Positions 9,609 through 19,656 are shown, numbered from the stretch's first letter. The stretch: DNA of 64,000 bases from Cyclonatronum proteinivorum (GCF_003353065.1 NZ_CP027806.1:3120501-3184500); one strand, 5' to 3'. Numbers and translations are program-made. Notes: generated by a model not told the origin, from the sequence alone.

Positions 9609-10703
9609 CTATCCCCCAACATACCAATCATACATTTTGCTTATGCCCTCTTCGAGTTCCACGCTGTGGTTCCAGCCGAGGCGGTTAAGCTTACCGGGAT
9701 CAGTGAGCTTTCGCATCGTGCCGTCAGGTTTGCTTGTGTTGAAAGTGAGCGCCCCTCCGAAACCGATTACCTCCTTCACCATCAGCGCCAGCTGCTTGAT
9801 GCTTACATCTTTGCCGGTACCGATATTCAGGTGCACATTCCGCACCTCTTTGCCGCAATCGCTGAGCTTCACAATGTCCTGAAAATCAACGTTTTGCATT
9901 ACAAACACACAGGCATCCGCCATATCCTCACTCCAGAGGAACTCGCGCATCGGTGCACCGGTGCCCCAGATTTCGACTTCTGTCTCTCCACTGCCCAAAC
10001 GGCGTACCCCCTGCTCCGAAAGCACACGAAGAATATCCTCCTCCGAAGCATCACCGCTTACCCCTTTTACCGGCCGTCGGTTCAGGTCAGCTCTGATACC
10101 CTCGAAATCCTCCGCCTCAAGACAGGCCGCAAGATGCATCTTCCGCACCAAAGCGGGCAGCACATGGCTCTTCTCCAGGTCAAAATTATCGTTTGGACCG
10201 TAGAGATTGGTTGGCATCACCGAAATGAAGTTGGTGCCGTACTGCAGGTTGTAGCTCTCACACAGCTTGATACCTGCAATTTTAGCTACTGCATAGGGTT
10301 CATTTGTATATTCAAGCGGCCCGGTGAGCAGGTATTCTTCCTTAATCGGCTGCGGACAATCCCGCGGATAAATACAGGTACTACCCAAAAACAGCAGCTT
10401 CTTCACCCCGAATACACGGGCCGCCTCAATCACATTGCTCTGAATCATGAGGTTGTCATAAATAAACTCGCCCCTATAGGTGTTATTGGCCACAATGCCC
10501 CCTACTTTGGCAGCCGCGAGGAACACATAATCCGGGCTCTGCTCATAAAAAAAGGCCTCAACGGCCTTCTTGTCCCGCAGGTCCAGCTGCGCGGAGGAGC
10601 GGGTTACAATGTTCTCGTAGCCTTTCTGAGCCAGGTTCCACAAAATCGCAGAACCAACCAGACCATTATGCCCGGCAATGTAAATTTTAGAATCTAATTC
10701 CAT
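9609..10703 (-). CDS. fcl: GDP-L-fucose synthase
   Basis: This 364-residue extended SDR converts GDP-4-keto-6-deoxymannose to GDP-L-fucose by 3,5-epimerisation and NADPH reduction. It has the Rossmann motif GHNGLVGSA at residue 10, FLGSTCIYPRDCPQP, the catalytic YAVAK and MPTNLYGPNDNFD, all diagnostic of Fcl/WcaG. It is some 40 residues longer than the E. coli enzyme through an insert near residues 200-245 (LNRRPVKGVSGDASEED region), which I believe is usual in Bacteroidota homologues. ATG at 10703 is chosen over an in-frame TTG two codons upstream. No GDP-mannose 4,6-dehydratase (gmd), the preceding enzyme, is visible in the window. Confidence 0.93.
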   Translation of the reverse strand: MELDSKIYIAGHNGLVGSAILWNLAQKGYENIVTRSSAQLDLRDKKAVEAFFYEQSPDYVFLAAAKVGGIVANNTYRGEFIYDNLMIQSNVIEAARVFGVKKLLFLGSTCIYPRDCPQPIKEEYLLTGPLEYTNEPYAVAKIAGIKLCESYNLQYGTNFISVMPTNLYGPNDNFDLEKSHVLPALVRKMHLAACLEAEDFEGIRADLNRRPVKGVSGDASEEDILRVLSEQGVRRLGSGETEVEIWGTGAPMREFLWSEDMADACVFVMQNVDFQDIVKLSDCGKEVRNVHLNIGTGKDVSIKQLALMVKEVIGFGGALTFNTSKPDGTMRKLTDPGKLNRLGWNHSVELEEGISKMYDWYVGG

Positions 10704-11335
10704 AGACAATGTACGTGAAGAGGCCTTGCTGGGGATAATGCCATTTGCTTACCCAAACAAGACGGGAAATATTTAATGCAAGTTGGTGGTACGCGAAGAC
10801 GCGAAGAAATGCCGGATTTCAAGAGTGCCTGGTCGTAAACTATAAAATATCCTGACGCTGTTTAAAGCCGTCACCAAAAGCAGCGGTCATTGGCTTAACA
10901 TGAACCGCTCCTTTGCGAAACCCTTCCTGCCCTTCGCGTTAAAATAAACCAGGCTGATACAAACACTGTAGTTCATACCAGCCCCCGTAGTTGAACGCGA
11001 AGGACGCTAAGCATAGCGCGAAAGATACCGGAACAAAAATTAGAGCCTTTGCCTGCGAAATACTGAAGTACTGATGTATTACAGACTAATCTTACCCTTC
11101 GCACACCCGGAAGCAATTTCGTTGCTAAGCTTAGCTTAGCAGAAATACCGCGCAGCCCAGTAAAACGAGATCCTTCGACTACGCTGCGCTTGGCTCAGGA
11201 TGACAAGGCCAACGGAGGACAAGCGGCGCGGCAGGCCGCGCCGGGTATGTTGATGATTACACTGTCATCCTGAGCGAAGCCGAAGGATCTGGTGATGAGG
11301 ATTAGGTGCCCTGAAATTCTAATTGTACCCTACCC
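10704..11335. repeat. Gene-free gap with two dispersed repeat families
   Basis: About 630 bp without a gene. Around 10905-11020 there is a diverged inverted pair of the CCTTCGCGTTAAAAT / GAACGCGAAGGACGC family. At 11168-11292 there is one complete palindromic unit of the GATCCTTCG ... CATCCTGAGC family, with the CGGCGCGGC-type central stem. Confidence 0.7.
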
Positions 11336-12199
11336 CTAATCGAGCAGGCGCTTCAGGTAAGCCCCGTACTGACTCTTCCGGAGCTCTTCGGCATGTTGGA
11401 GCAGCTGCTCGTCGGTGATCCATTTTTTGCGCCAGGCAATTTCTTCCAGGCAGGCAATTTTGAGGCCCTGTCGTCTTTCGATGATTTCCACGAACTGCGA
11501 GGCTTCCAGCATGGCTTCGTGCGTACCGGTGTCGAGCCAGGTGAAGCCGCGTCCCAGCACCTGCACATGCAGCGCGCCCATCTCCAGATAGGTGGTGTTG
11601 ACGGTTGTAATCTCAAGTTCCCCGCGAGCCGAAGGCTTGACGTTTTTGGCGATGTCAATCACCCGGTTGTCATACATGTAGAGCCCCGTGACCGCGAGGT
11701 TGCTTTTGGGTACTTCCGGTTTTTCTTCGATGGAAAGTGCCTTGCCATCGGCCCCCATTTCCACTACGCCAAAGCGCTCCGGATCTACGACCTGATAGCC
11801 AAACACGGTTGCGCCTTTCATATCCGATGCTGCTTTTCGCAGTAGCGGGGACAAGCTGTTGCCGTAAAAGATATTGTCGCCCAGAATCAGGCAGACGTCA
11901 TCTTCCCCGATAAAATTTTCGCCGATGATAAAAGCCTGCGCCAGTCCGTCGGGACTCGGCTGTACGGCGTATTCCAGCGAAATTCCCCATACCGAACCAT
12001 CCCCCATAAGATGCTGAAACAGCGCCTGCTCATGCGGCGTCGTAATTATCAGCACTTCCCGAATACCCGCCAGCATAAGCACCGACAGCGGGTAGTAAAT
12101 CATCGGCTTGTCATACACCGGGCAAAGCTGCTTTGAAATAGCCTTCGTTACCGGATACAGGCGTGTACCTGTACCCCCAGCGAGAATAATACCTTTCAT
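11336..12199 (-). CDS. rmlA: Glucose-1-phosphate thymidylyltransferase
   Basis: This 287-residue protein makes dTDP-glucose from glucose-1-phosphate and dTTP, the first step to dTDP-rhamnose and other dTDP-deoxysugars. It starts with the nucleotide-binding loop [11 protein letters not shown] and has [41 protein letters not shown] and [12 protein letters not shown], all typical of RmlA/RfbA. The length matches the family. The expected partners rmlB, rmlC and rmlD are absent from this window, so dTDP-glucose must be processed by enzymes encoded elsewhere; the DegT enzyme at 46743 could act further down such a pathway. A CAGTATGTC repeat lies just upstream of the start. Confidence 0.96.
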   Translation of the reverse strand: MKGIILAGGTGTRLYPVTKAISKQLCPVYDKPMIYYPLSVLMLAGIREVLIITTPHEQALFQHLMGDGSVWGISLEYAVQPSPDGLAQAFIIGENFIGEDDVCLILGDNIFYGNSLSPLLRKAASDMKGATVFGYQVVDPERFGVVEMGADGKALSIEEKPEVPKSNLAVTGLYMYDNRVIDIAKNVKPSARGELEITTVNTTYLEMGALHVQVLGRGFTWLDTGTHEAMLEASQFVEIIERRQGLKIACLEEIAWRKKWITDEQLLQHAEELRKSQYGAYLKRLLD

Positions 12200-12216
12200 T
12201 TTTTTATCAGTTTAAT

Positions 12217-12252
12217 TTAACAGTATGTCAGTATTTCAGTATGTCAGTGTGT
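12217..12252. repeat. CAGTATGTC short tandem repeat
   Basis: Three to four copies of a CAGTATGTC/CAGTATTTC nonamer lie immediately upstream of the rmlA start codon. Related runs occur at 3893-3915, 9241-9266, 9446-9475, 16205-16242, 60933-60943, 62017-62050 and 63433-63463, always in gaps and often next to a gene end. Confidence 0.7.
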
Positions 12253-12261
12253 CAAGGATAG

Positions 12262-13145
12262 ATGTTGCGCATAAGGTTCGGTGTCCTGCACAACGGGATC
12301 CTTCGACTTCGCTGGGCTTCGCTCAGGATGACAGCAGCACTCTCTAAGCCACCGGCGCGGCTGGCCGCGCCGTTTGAAGCAAAGCAACCCTGTCATCCTG
12401 AGCGGAGCCGGAACGAAGTGCAGGCGGAGTCGAAGGATCCGGTGTTGTGGGCTCAGGGCACCGCACAACGGGATCCTTCGACTTCGCTGCGCTTCGCTCA
12501 GGATGACAGCAGCACTCTCCAAGCCACCGGCGCGGCTGGCCGCGCCGTTTGAAGCAAAGCAACCCTGTCATCCTGAGCGGAGCCGGTACGAAGTGCAGGC
12601 GGAGTCGAAGGATCCGGTGTTGTGGGCTCAGGGCACCGCACAACGGGATCCTTCGACTTCGCTGCGCTTCGCTCAGGATGACAACAGCACTTTCCAAGCC
12701 ACCGGCGCGGCTGGCCGCGCCGTTTGAAGCAAAGCAACCCTGTCATCCTGAGCGGAGCCGGAACGAAGTGCAGGCGGAGTCGAAGGATCCGGTGTTGTGG
12801 GCTCAGGGCACCGCACAACGGGATCCTTCGACTTCGCTGCGCTTCGCTCAGGATGACAACAGCACTCTCCAAGCCACCGGCGCGGCTGGCCGCGCCGTTT
12901 GAAGCAAAGCAACCCTGTCATCCTGAGCGGAGCCGGTACGAAGTGCAGGCGGAGTCGAAGGATCCGGTGTTGTGGGCTCAGGGCACCGCACAACGGGATC
13001 CTTCGACTTCGCTGCGCTTCGCTCAGGATGACAGCAGCACTCTCTAAGCCACCGGCGCGGCAGGCCGCGCCGGGGTTACTTATGGATTTTGTTGTCATCC
13101 TGATTGTAGCCGGAGCATTGCGGAGGCGGAGTCGAAGGATCTGTT
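12262..13145. repeat. Tandem array of a 175-bp palindromic repeat
   Basis: The string CGTTTGAAGCAAAGCAACCC recurs at 12371, 12546, 12721 and 12896, exactly 175 bp apart. Each unit is a large imperfect palindrome: a GGATCCTTCG...CTCAGGATGACA arm, a central perfect stem CGGCGCGG-CTGG-CCGCGCCG, and an opposing TGTCATCCTGAGC...GAAGGATCC arm. Copies differ by only a few bases, which points to recent amplification. The ORFs that run through both strands at this period are artefacts of the repeat. Confidence 0.9.
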
Positions 13146-13215
13146 GATCAGACTTGTGAAGGCTGATACCAGTCCCCTCCGCGGTCCGCCGTCTGCGGTC
13201 TGCCTCCGCCCCCCC

Positions 13216-14202
13216 TTACTTCTTAATATACTTCTCGAACTTATTGTGCTCCACCCGGAACAGTTTTTCCTTCGGCAGCTTTTTGAACGATTCGTAGGTA
13301 ATGCGCAGGCCATCGGCACGGCTGACCTTCGGTTCCCAGCCGAGCACTTTTTGGGCCAGACTGATATCCGGACGGCGCTGTTTGGGGTCATCTACCGGAA
13401 GATCTTTATACACGACCTTCTGATTTGTACCGGTCAATTTGATGATTTCTTCCGCAAACTCAGCAATCGTAATTTCATCCGGGTTACCGATGTTGACCGG
13501 CTCAACGTAGTCGCTCATGAGCAGGCGATAGATGCCCTCTACGAGATCATCCACATAGCAGAAGGAACGGGTTTGGGAGCCGTCTCCAAAAATAGTGATA
13601 TCCTCCCCCCTCAGGGCCTGACCAATAAAGGCAGGCAGTACGCGTCCGTCGTTCATCCGCATGCGCGGGCCGTAGGTGTTGAAAATGCGTACAATACGCG
13701 TTTCTACCCCGTGATAGCGGTGATACGCCATCGTCATCGCTTCCTGAAAGCGCTTGGCTTCATCATACACCCCACGCGGTCCCACCGGATTTACATTACC
13801 CCAGTAGTCTTCTGTCTGCGGATGCACCGTCGGATCGCCGTACACCTCAGAAGTCGAGGCAATCAGCAGACGCGCATTTTTTTCCTTCGCCAGACCCAGC
13901 AGGTGATGAATCGCGAGCGATCCCACCTTCAGGGTCTGAATCGGAATCTTGAGGTAGTCAATCGGACTTGCCGGTGAAGCAAAATGCAGGATGTAATCCA
14001 GATCGCCGGAGACGTGCACAAACTTGGTCACATCATACTGCACAAATTCAAACTGCTCATGCCCCATCAGATGGGCGATATTATCCATATCACCCGTAAT
14101 GAGGTTATCCATCCCGATTACAAACATCCCCTCTTTAATAAACCGGTCACACAAATGCGACCCCAAAAAACCAGCCGCCCCGGTAATCAGTACTTTTTTC
14201 AT
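13216..14202 (-). CDS. uxs: UDP-glucuronate decarboxylase (UDP-xylose synthase)
   Basis: This 328-residue extended SDR is predicted to convert UDP-glucuronate to UDP-xylose with bound NAD+. It has the GAAGFLGSH nucleotide-binding loop at residue 8, [26 protein letters not shown], the catalytic YDEAK and [17 protein letters not shown], which together mark the UXS group rather than general epimerases. The substrate would come from the UDP-glucose dehydrogenase encoded just upstream (14431-15816), so the two genes form a UDP-Glc to UDP-GlcA to UDP-Xyl path. About 230 bp of short direct repeats separates them. Confidence 0.92.
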   Translation of the reverse strand: MKKVLITGAAGFLGSHLCDRFIKEGMFVIGMDNLITGDMDNIAHLMGHEQFEFVQYDVTKFVHVSGDLDYILHFASPASPIDYLKIPIQTLKVGSLAIHHLLGLAKEKNARLLIASTSEVYGDPTVHPQTEDYWGNVNPVGPRGVYDEAKRFQEAMTMAYHRYHGVETRIVRIFNTYGPRMRMNDGRVLPAFIGQALRGEDITIFGDGSQTRSFCYVDDLVEGIYRLLMSDYVEPVNIGNPDEITIAEFAEEIIKLTGTNQKVVYKDLPVDDPKQRRPDISLAQKVLGWEPKVSRADGLRITYESFKKLPKEKLFRVEHNKFEKYIKK

Positions 14203-14226
14203 AAATACAGTTCCTTTTAGTAGATA

Positions 14227-14430
14227 AATTTATTGAATAACAACCATTTTGTTGGACCGCGGACCGCAGACTGCGGTCAGCCGTTTTCAATCTGTAGCCA
14301 GAAGCCATAACCCAAAATTTACAATCTCCCGGTCCGCCAGTCCCTTACCAACGGTTACAAACCTGCGGTCTGCCGTCCCTCGCCAACAGCATCAAACCCG
14401 CGGTCTGCCGTCTGCGGTCCGCCGTCCCCT
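14227..14430. repeat. Degenerate GCGGTCTGCCGTC repeats
   Basis: A run of short imperfect copies of GCGGTCTGCCGTCTGCGGTC and its complement lies in the gap between the UDP-xylose synthase and UDP-glucose dehydrogenase genes. Further copies are at about 13176-13210 and 17240-17278, next to gene ends. There is no gene. Confidence 0.6.
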
Positions 14431-15816
14431 CTACTTCCCTTTCCCGATCGTATAGACCTCAAAGCCGATGTCAGACAGCTTTTTGCGGTCCAGAATCAGG
14501 CGTCCGTCGAACAGGAAGGCGGGCTTTTTCATATTGTCGTAGATACGCTGCCAGTCGAGGGTTTTGAATTCATCCCACTCGGTCATCACGGCAATTGCGT
14601 GCGCATCTTTGCAGGCCTCGTAGGCGTCATCAGTCATGGTAAGGCGCTGCTTGTTGACCTCCATTGGGCGGGTTTCGAGCTCTTCCATATCGAGATACAT
14701 TTGCTGCTCAGGTACCTGCGGGTCATACACGCTGATGCTCGCCTCGTCGTTCAGCAGCTGATCGGCCACATAAATGGAAGCCGACTCGCGCGTATCGTTG
14801 GTGTCTTTTTTGAAGGCCCAGCCAAGGAAGGCGATTTTTTTGCCGGAAACCGTATTAAAGAGGGTCGAAATAATTTTGCTGCCGAAGCGGGACTTCTGAT
14901 AGTCGTTCATCGTCACAACCTGCTCCCAGTAGCGCGCGACTTCGTGCAGACCGAAAAACTCGCAGAGGTACACAAGGTTGAGGATATCCTTCTGAAAGCA
15001 GGATCCGCCAAAACCGACCGATGACTTGAGGAACTTGGGACCAATACGGGAATCGGTTCCGATGGCGTGCGCTACTTCTTCCACATCTGCACCAGTTGCC
15101 TCACAAAGGGCAGAAATCGCGTTAATGCTGCTGATGCGCTGTGCAAGGAAGGCGTTGGCCGTCAGCTTGGAAAGTTCGGAGGACCAGATGTTGGTCGTGA
15201 TGATGCGTTCCCGCGGAATCCAGGCATTGTATACTTTCACAAGCTCTTCAATGGCCGCAAGCCCGGCTTCATCCTGATCACCACCGATCAGTACCCGGTC
15301 CGCCTGCATCAGATCTTCTACCGCAGTACCTTCTGCAAGAAACTCAGGATTGGAAAGCACCTGAAATTTGGGCCCGTGTCCCGTAGCGCTCAGAATTTTT
15401 TTGATGGACTGCGCAGTACGCACCGGCAGGGTCGATTTCTCGACCACAATTTTATCGTCATCGGCATACTCGGCAATCTGACGCGCACACAGCTCAACGT
15501 ATTTAAGGTCGGCCGCGCGCCCCTTACCGATACCGTACTTTTTGGTAGGCGTATTCACAGAGATAAAAATCATATCCCCTTCCTTAATAGCACCTTCCAC
15601 ATCGGTCGAAAAGAACAGGTTTTTACCCCGCGCCTGCTGCACAACTTCGAACAGTCCGGGTTCATAAATCGGAAGCTCATCACTCATCCAGGCATCAATG
15701 CGCGACTGATTGATATCCACAACGTGAAACTTAATGTGAGGGTTTTTGAGTGCCATAACAGCCATGGTCGGACCACCGACATAGCCGGCACCAATACAGG
15801 TAATATTTTTAATCAT
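14431..15816 (-). CDS. ugd: UDP-glucose 6-dehydrogenase, animal-like type
   Basis: This 461-residue enzyme oxidises UDP-glucose to UDP-glucuronate with two NAD+. It has the N-terminal NAD loop [46 protein letters not shown], the catalytic Cys in [13 protein letters not shown] (about residue 270) and the C-terminal [12 protein letters not shown]. These segments match the animal-type UGDH closely from memory ([30 protein letters not shown]) and are unlike the E. coli type. This form is known in some bacteria. It feeds the adjacent UDP-xylose synthase and supplies UDP-GlcA for surface glycans. Confidence 0.96.
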   Translation of the reverse strand: MIKNITCIGAGYVGGPTMAVMALKNPHIKFHVVDINQSRIDAWMSDELPIYEPGLFEVVQQARGKNLFFSTDVEGAIKEGDMIFISVNTPTKKYGIGKGRAADLKYVELCARQIAEYADDDKIVVEKSTLPVRTAQSIKKILSATGHGPKFQVLSNPEFLAEGTAVEDLMQADRVLIGGDQDEAGLAAIEELVKVYNAWIPRERIITTNIWSSELSKLTANAFLAQRISSINAISALCEATGADVEEVAHAIGTDSRIGPKFLKSSVGFGGSCFQKDILNLVYLCEFFGLHEVARYWEQVVTMNDYQKSRFGSKIISTLFNTVSGKKIAFLGWAFKKDTNDTRESASIYVADQLLNDEASISVYDPQVPEQQMYLDMEELETRPMEVNKQRLTMTDDAYEACKDAHAIAVMTEWDEFKTLDWQRIYDNMKKPAFLFDGRLILDRKKLSDIGFEVYTIGKGK

Positions 15817-15837
15817 GATAAAATCTTACGGGTTTAA

Positions 15838-16241
15838 AATTAACGGTATAAAACTAAGTATAATATCGGAATAATTGGGAAAGAAAGTTAGGCTTACCAC
15901 TACACAAACGTCGCGCCCTTCGCGCTGCGGCCCTCACCCCTGACCCCTCTCCCGAAGGAGTTTGCCTCCCCTGAAACGGCATCTGTTTCGGGAGAGGGGG
16001 ACGGTGGAATCAAAATTTGTACTGCAAACAAAATTACATCGCGCCCTTAGTGCCTTCGCGACCTTCGCGTAAACCTTCGCGGCCTTCGCGTTAAAATACT
16101 GAGGCAAGTATCAACCTATGGTATTTGTCCCAACTTGGGATTTTAAACGCGAAGAAGGCAAAAAGTTCGCTAAGGCATCCATGCCGAACTCAAGCACTCA
16201 CCCTTGACACACTGACATACTGAAATACTGACATACTGTAT
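15838..16241. repeat. Gap with CTCTCCCGAA inverted repeat and GCG repeats
   Basis: About 400 bp without a gene. At 15937-16003 an inverted repeat CCCTCTCCCGAA ... TTCGGGAGAGGGGG is in the opposite arrangement to the copies at 4.2 and 4.5 kb. It is followed by a CCTTCGCGTAAACC / TTAAACGCGAAG pair at 16058-16155 and a CAGTATGTC-type run at 16205-16242 that abuts the next gene's stop codon. Confidence 0.65.
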
Positions 16242-16787
16242 CTACTGCTCCACCGAGTAAACCAAAATCGGATGCCGGAACATCTCTGCATTTCCCTCCC
16301 GGGCCGCCTCATACGCTGCGCGCGCCATGACCTGCGGCTGAATCTTACGCTTAATCAGCTTCTCCGCTTTGGCCGTGAGCTCGGCAAGTAGGTTCATATC
16401 GACCGACTCCCCTACAATCACAAGTTCAATCGTGCCGGAGTCAATGCCTTTCGCATAGTCACCTATTACGAGCGCACGGTCCACCTCGCCCAGCTTGCTG
16501 ACAATGTTTTGCGCGATCTGATCGAGACCGAGGAATTTGCTGATGATCTTCCGGATATCGGGAAAGAGCGGGTGCTGCTCATTGGCACTGTATTTAATGG
16601 TGCGACCATCCGGCTGACTCCGCAGCAGTTTGGCTTCGGAGAGTCGGTTGAGCTCCACACGCACAGAATTCGTCGATTCCCCAAACTCCTCGGCAATTTC
16701 GCGCAGATAGGCTTTCGTATGCGGATTGCTGAAAAACTTCACAAGCAACCGAATCCGGGTTTTGGATGTTATTAAAGGATCAAGCAT
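16242..16787 (-). CDS. Winged-helix regulator with nucleotidyltransferase-like C-terminal domain
   Basis: This 181-residue protein has an N-terminal winged helix (about residues 10-75: TKAYLREIAEEFGESTNSVRVEL, interrupted by the turn, then LLRSQPDGRTIKYSAN). Its C-terminal half resembles a nucleotidyltransferase-fold sensor (RALVIGDYAKGIDSGTIELVIVG) but lacks a clear GS...DxD catalytic set, so it probably senses rather than catalyses. I believe proteins of this architecture recur beside exopolysaccharide genes in Bacteroidota and Balneolota. Here it sits between ugd and the glycan operon, which suggests local control. ATG at 16787 is used instead of a TTG two codons upstream. Confidence 0.75.
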   Translation of the reverse strand: MLDPLITSKTRIRLLVKFFSNPHTKAYLREIAEEFGESTNSVRVELNRLSEAKLLRSQPDGRTIKYSANEQHPLFPDIRKIISKFLGLDQIAQNIVSKLGEVDRALVIGDYAKGIDSGTIELVIVGESVDMNLLAELTAKAEKLIKRKIQPQVMARAAYEAAREGNAEMFRHPILVYSVEQ

Positions 16788-16880
16788 GTTCAACAGGAGA
16801 GTAAGTTAAGGCAAGGAAATTTATTAGAAGAGACAAGAGGCAATAATTGAAGCATTTGTGAACAGAGTCAGAATATAAAA

Positions 16881-16909
16881 GGGTAGTAAATTTTGAACTA
16901 CCCTTTTTT
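16881..16909. terminator. Bidirectional intrinsic terminator
   Basis: A 7-bp stem GGGTAGT/ACTACCC with a 9-base loop is followed by six T on the plus strand and preceded by four A, so it can also work on the minus strand. It lies downstream of the glycan operon's last gene (17279-18421) and upstream of the regulator gene, and would separate the two transcription units. Confidence 0.5.
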
Positions 16910-17278
16910 AAACACGAAGGACACGAAGGTTAACGCAAAGGACACGAAGGTTTTTTTCTAAAGCCATACCCTTTGCGTTCTTTGTGACACCCTTAGCGCC
17001 CTTTGCGTTAAAAAAAAACGAGGCCTGTTTAAGGCATATAATCAGATCGAAATACCGTATTTATACACGAAGGACACGAAGGTTTTTTTTCTAAACCCAT
17101 ACCCTTTGCGCTCTTCGTGACACCCTTAGCGCCCTTTGCGTTAAAAAAAAAGACAGCAGAAAAAAATGTTGTTTTGGTGCGTATTGTCAAGTTATATTTG
17201 GAAAATTGGGGTTACGTAATGACCTAATCGACCAGCAGGCAGCGGTCTTCAGACCCCTATCACAATCAAACCTGCGGT
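16910..17278. repeat. Gap with AAACACGAAGGACACGAAGG repeats
   Basis: No gene. Two inverted pairs made of AACACGAAGGACACGAAGG-like and CCCTTTGCG(T/C)TCTT-like strings occur at about 16912-17013 and 17065-17150, nearly identical to each other. A GCGGTCT repeat scrap is at the right edge. Confidence 0.6.
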
Positions 17279-18421
17279 CTAAGACAAGCTTTCCTCTATC
17301 AACTTCCCAAGCTGTGGGCTCGTCATGAACTCGACATCCGGCCATTTTTTTGATATTTGAGAAAGCAGTTCCGAAAACATCTTAAGATTTCTGTCTCTGT
17401 TTTCGCGATTGATGTACCCGACAAAATTTAACCGATGTGCTGTAATGATGGCCGGCTTTTTCCAGAAGAAAGCATTTTTAATGTCTTTTAGACATTCTCC
17501 AACACTGTCAAAATTCTGCGGCATTTGGGACGGCTCAAACACACAGTTTCTGACCAGAAAGGTTTGCCCTGACTTGTTTTTTTCACCCGTATAATGCCTG
17601 ACCATTTCGCGTTCGGACTTGTCAAGAATGGGATGCTTCTGATACTTCATCCCCTGAATGTATTTTACCCTCAGCTCCGACAGCTTTTGAAGCAAATCAG
17701 AATGTATGATAAAATTGGTTGCGATATAAGATTCTGAAGTAAATCCGAACAGTTCCTGAAAGCCCTGCATCCCCTCCTGCAGGTAAGTTTTTTGATGCTC
17801 AAGATCGGCGTAATTGTGTGTGTCAAGAGCAGCCTGCAGATTTATGCTGCCTTTTGCAGCATCAGTTGCTTTTAGAGTCCAAGTAGCGAAAGCGTAAATT
17901 TTCCGGTAGTCAGATTCCGGATTCTGCAGTTCGGCCAGCCAATACTTCCAGTTAACATGCTCCCTTCCATGAAATTGCGGAAAAAAGATGTGTTTATTTA
18001 TGCCGGATTTCCACAACTCAAAACATTTCGCATGCGCATCATACCTCTTAAACGTTTCTGTAATAGGCTCCCAGTAGTACTCTTGATAATCGTTTTCCTT
18101 TATTCGATTAAAATCCGGATTTGCAGTAACACAATTAGCCGTGATTACAGGAGAATTTCCGTTGACGTCTTTGAATGTAAGAAGCACATTAAAGAGCTTC
18201 TGCAAATCTTCTTCCGATGCCAAAGCATCATTGCGTGCATAAGGACATTTATCAACTGCATACCCCAAATTTAGCAACTGCTGATACACGGAAGCATTAG
18301 GCATGCGGATAGCCCCCCAATCATCTGACTCGATCACGATGATCTTCCTGTCTGTTTTCCAGCCCTTACGGTTCACATCGTGACGGGCTAAGGCTGATCT
18401 GATACTGTTAAAACTAAACAC
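17279..18421 (-). CDS. Polysaccharide deacetylase-like protein (ESDDWG family)
   Basis: This protein of about 380 residues shares its plan with the gene at 47871-48986: VIESDDWGAIRMP near the N-terminus, FHGREHVNWKYWL in the middle and ITAHRLNFVGYIN near the end. The paired Asp, the HxxxH-like HGREH and the late His fit a NodB-like metal-dependent deacetylase, but standard NodB motifs are not exact. This is therefore a fold-level guess; it may remove acetyl groups from a glycan intermediate. A GTG at 18421 overlaps the upstream acetyltransferase stop by 8 bases; the frame also extends to a GTG at 18445. No signal peptide is evident. Confidence 0.6.
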   Translation of the reverse strand: MFSFNSIRSALARHDVNRKGWKTDRKIIVIESDDWGAIRMPNASVYQQLLNLGYAVDKCPYARNDALASEEDLQKLFNVLLTFKDVNGNSPVITANCVTANPDFNRIKENDYQEYYWEPITETFKRYDAHAKCFELWKSGINKHIFFPQFHGREHVNWKYWLAELQNPESDYRKIYAFATWTLKATDAAKGSINLQAALDTHNYADLEHQKTYLQEGMQGFQELFGFTSESYIATNFIIHSDLLQKLSELRVKYIQGMKYQKHPILDKSEREMVRHYTGEKNKSGQTFLVRNCVFEPSQMPQNFDSVGECLKDIKNAFFWKKPAIITAHRLNFVGYINRENRDRNLKMFSELLSQISKKWPDVEFMTSPQLGKLIEESLS

Positions 18422-18914
18422 GCTTTCGCTTCCCAAGTTTCTCACATGTTATACCACCATAAACCGTCCACGGTTCAAGATTCTGCTTAACAATCGTATT
18501 CGGCTCGGTCATAGCACCTTCGCCGATGGTTACTCCCGGATAAATGATGCTGTTTATGCCAATGTAAGCGTAGGCGTGAATCTCGACCCTTGCGCGGGTG
18601 ATTTTTCTTTTTTCGGCTGGGACTTTTGGAAGCGAAAGGTAGCCGCCATAGATATCATCGCTGCCGGTGAGGATTTTTACGCCGTAGGATATATCCACAT
18701 AGTCTTGGATGTAGGCCTCACCGCCACCGGTTATCATCGCATAGGGTGCAAGACGGGAATATTTGCCGATTTTGGTGTAGGTACCGGCAAGCACAAAGCA
18801 GAAGTCGCTTATAACAGCGTAATCATCCAGTAGCAGATGTTCCGGTTGAATGATGCGTGCCATTGGGTAAATTTCGGCTTCTTTTCCTTTGTAAAGCAAC
18901 GGAAGGTTTTCCAT
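18414..18914 (-). CDS. Left-handed beta-helix acetyltransferase
   Basis: At 166 residues with hexapeptide-repeat character (ARIIQP, DYAVIS, TKIGKY, IQDYVDISYGVKI, AYIGINSIIYPGVTIGEG), this is a trimeric O- or N-acetyltransferase like those that decorate sugars in capsule loci. A loop of about 20 residues (DDIYGGYLSLPKVPAEKRK) interrupts the helix, as in WbbJ/CysE-like sugar acetyltransferases. Its start overlaps the stop of the next upstream gene by one base (TGATG), so translation is probably coupled. The acceptor sugar is unknown. Confidence 0.85.
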   Translation of the reverse strand: MENLPLLYKGKEAEIYPMARIIQPEHLLLDDYAVISDFCFVLAGTYTKIGKYSRLAPYAMITGGGEAYIQDYVDISYGVKILTGSDDIYGGYLSLPKVPAEKRKITRARVEIHAYAYIGINSIIYPGVTIGEGAMTEPNTIVKQNLEPWTVYGGITCEKLGKRKRV

Positions 18915-19573
18915 CAGCCTTTAGTGGATTTAAGGACAGCGATGATTTTTTCCTTGTAACGATAGAAAACCGTCTCATCATCGCCCACATTTTTTTCAAG
19001 AATCATACCGGCCATGATTTTATTCCGATTACCAACCTTAATCCCCGGTATCGTAGCACTGTTAATCCCAAACAGATTGCCGTCACCTACTTGGGTGCCT
19101 CCGGAAAAACAAACATTCGGGCTCAGGAAATTGAAATTTCCGATCTTCGTATCATGTCCAATACTGCATCGGGCATTAATCATATTGAATGCACCAATTG
19201 TTGTCATAGGACCCAAATTAACGTTAGGTGCAATGACAGAGCCAGTTCCGATTATGGCACTTTCTGCTACATAGGCAGACGGATGTACAAAAGTCAGGAA
19301 TGTTGCACCCGCGTCTATGAACCGCTGCGTAATCGGCGCACGATATTTCAGATTGGCAATACCGACAATATACTGCACGTCATTCTGCACTTCATGCTCC
19401 GATATGTTGCCAAGAAAGGGGCAGTCAAAATGATATTGATCGTAGGCTTTGGGATTATCGTCAATTACTCCAGTAAGCTGTATTTTAGAAACCCCGACAC
19501 GATTGGCATAACGGATATATTCATCAAGCTCAGCGGCGTGGCCACCCCCGCCAATTATAATAACACTCGACAT
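18914..19573 (-). CDS. NeuD/PglD-like sugar O- or N-acyltransferase
   Basis: This 219-residue protein has an N-terminal Rossmann-like nucleotide-sugar-binding domain (VIIIGGGGHAAELDEYI) and a C-terminal left-handed beta helix from about residue 95. Within that helix ARCSIGHDTKIGNFNFLSP carries the catalytic His and NVCFSGGTQVGDGNLFG follows. This is the layout of PglD and NeuD, which acetylate UDP-4-amino sugars or sialic acid. Together with the DegT aminotransferases it suggests an acylated amino sugar. The adjacent ACP/KAS III set raises the possibility of a non-acetyl acyl donor. Confidence 0.88.
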   Translation of the reverse strand: MSSVIIIGGGGHAAELDEYIRYANRVGVSKIQLTGVIDDNPKAYDQYHFDCPFLGNISEHEVQNDVQYIVGIANLKYRAPITQRFIDAGATFLTFVHPSAYVAESAIIGTGSVIAPNVNLGPMTTIGAFNMINARCSIGHDTKIGNFNFLSPNVCFSGGTQVGDGNLFGINSATIPGIKVGNRNKIMAGMILEKNVGDDETVFYRYKEKIIAVLKSTKG

Positions 19574-19656
19574 GATTGATTATAGATAATATTAAACATT
19601 AATTTAGTTCAAATTAAACAATAATTGACTTCTTAAAGAAATCATTTAAAATGACA

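Noticed and set aside
10553-10570. AAGGCC/GGCCTT hairpin as a terminator
   Set aside because: It lies inside the fucose synthase coding region and is a chance palindrome there.
12244-13147. ORFs of about 70-140 codons with SLRMT- or ILSEAQRS-like peptides on both strands
   Set aside because: They recur at the 175-bp repeat period and on opposite strands of the same palindrome, so they are repeat artefacts.
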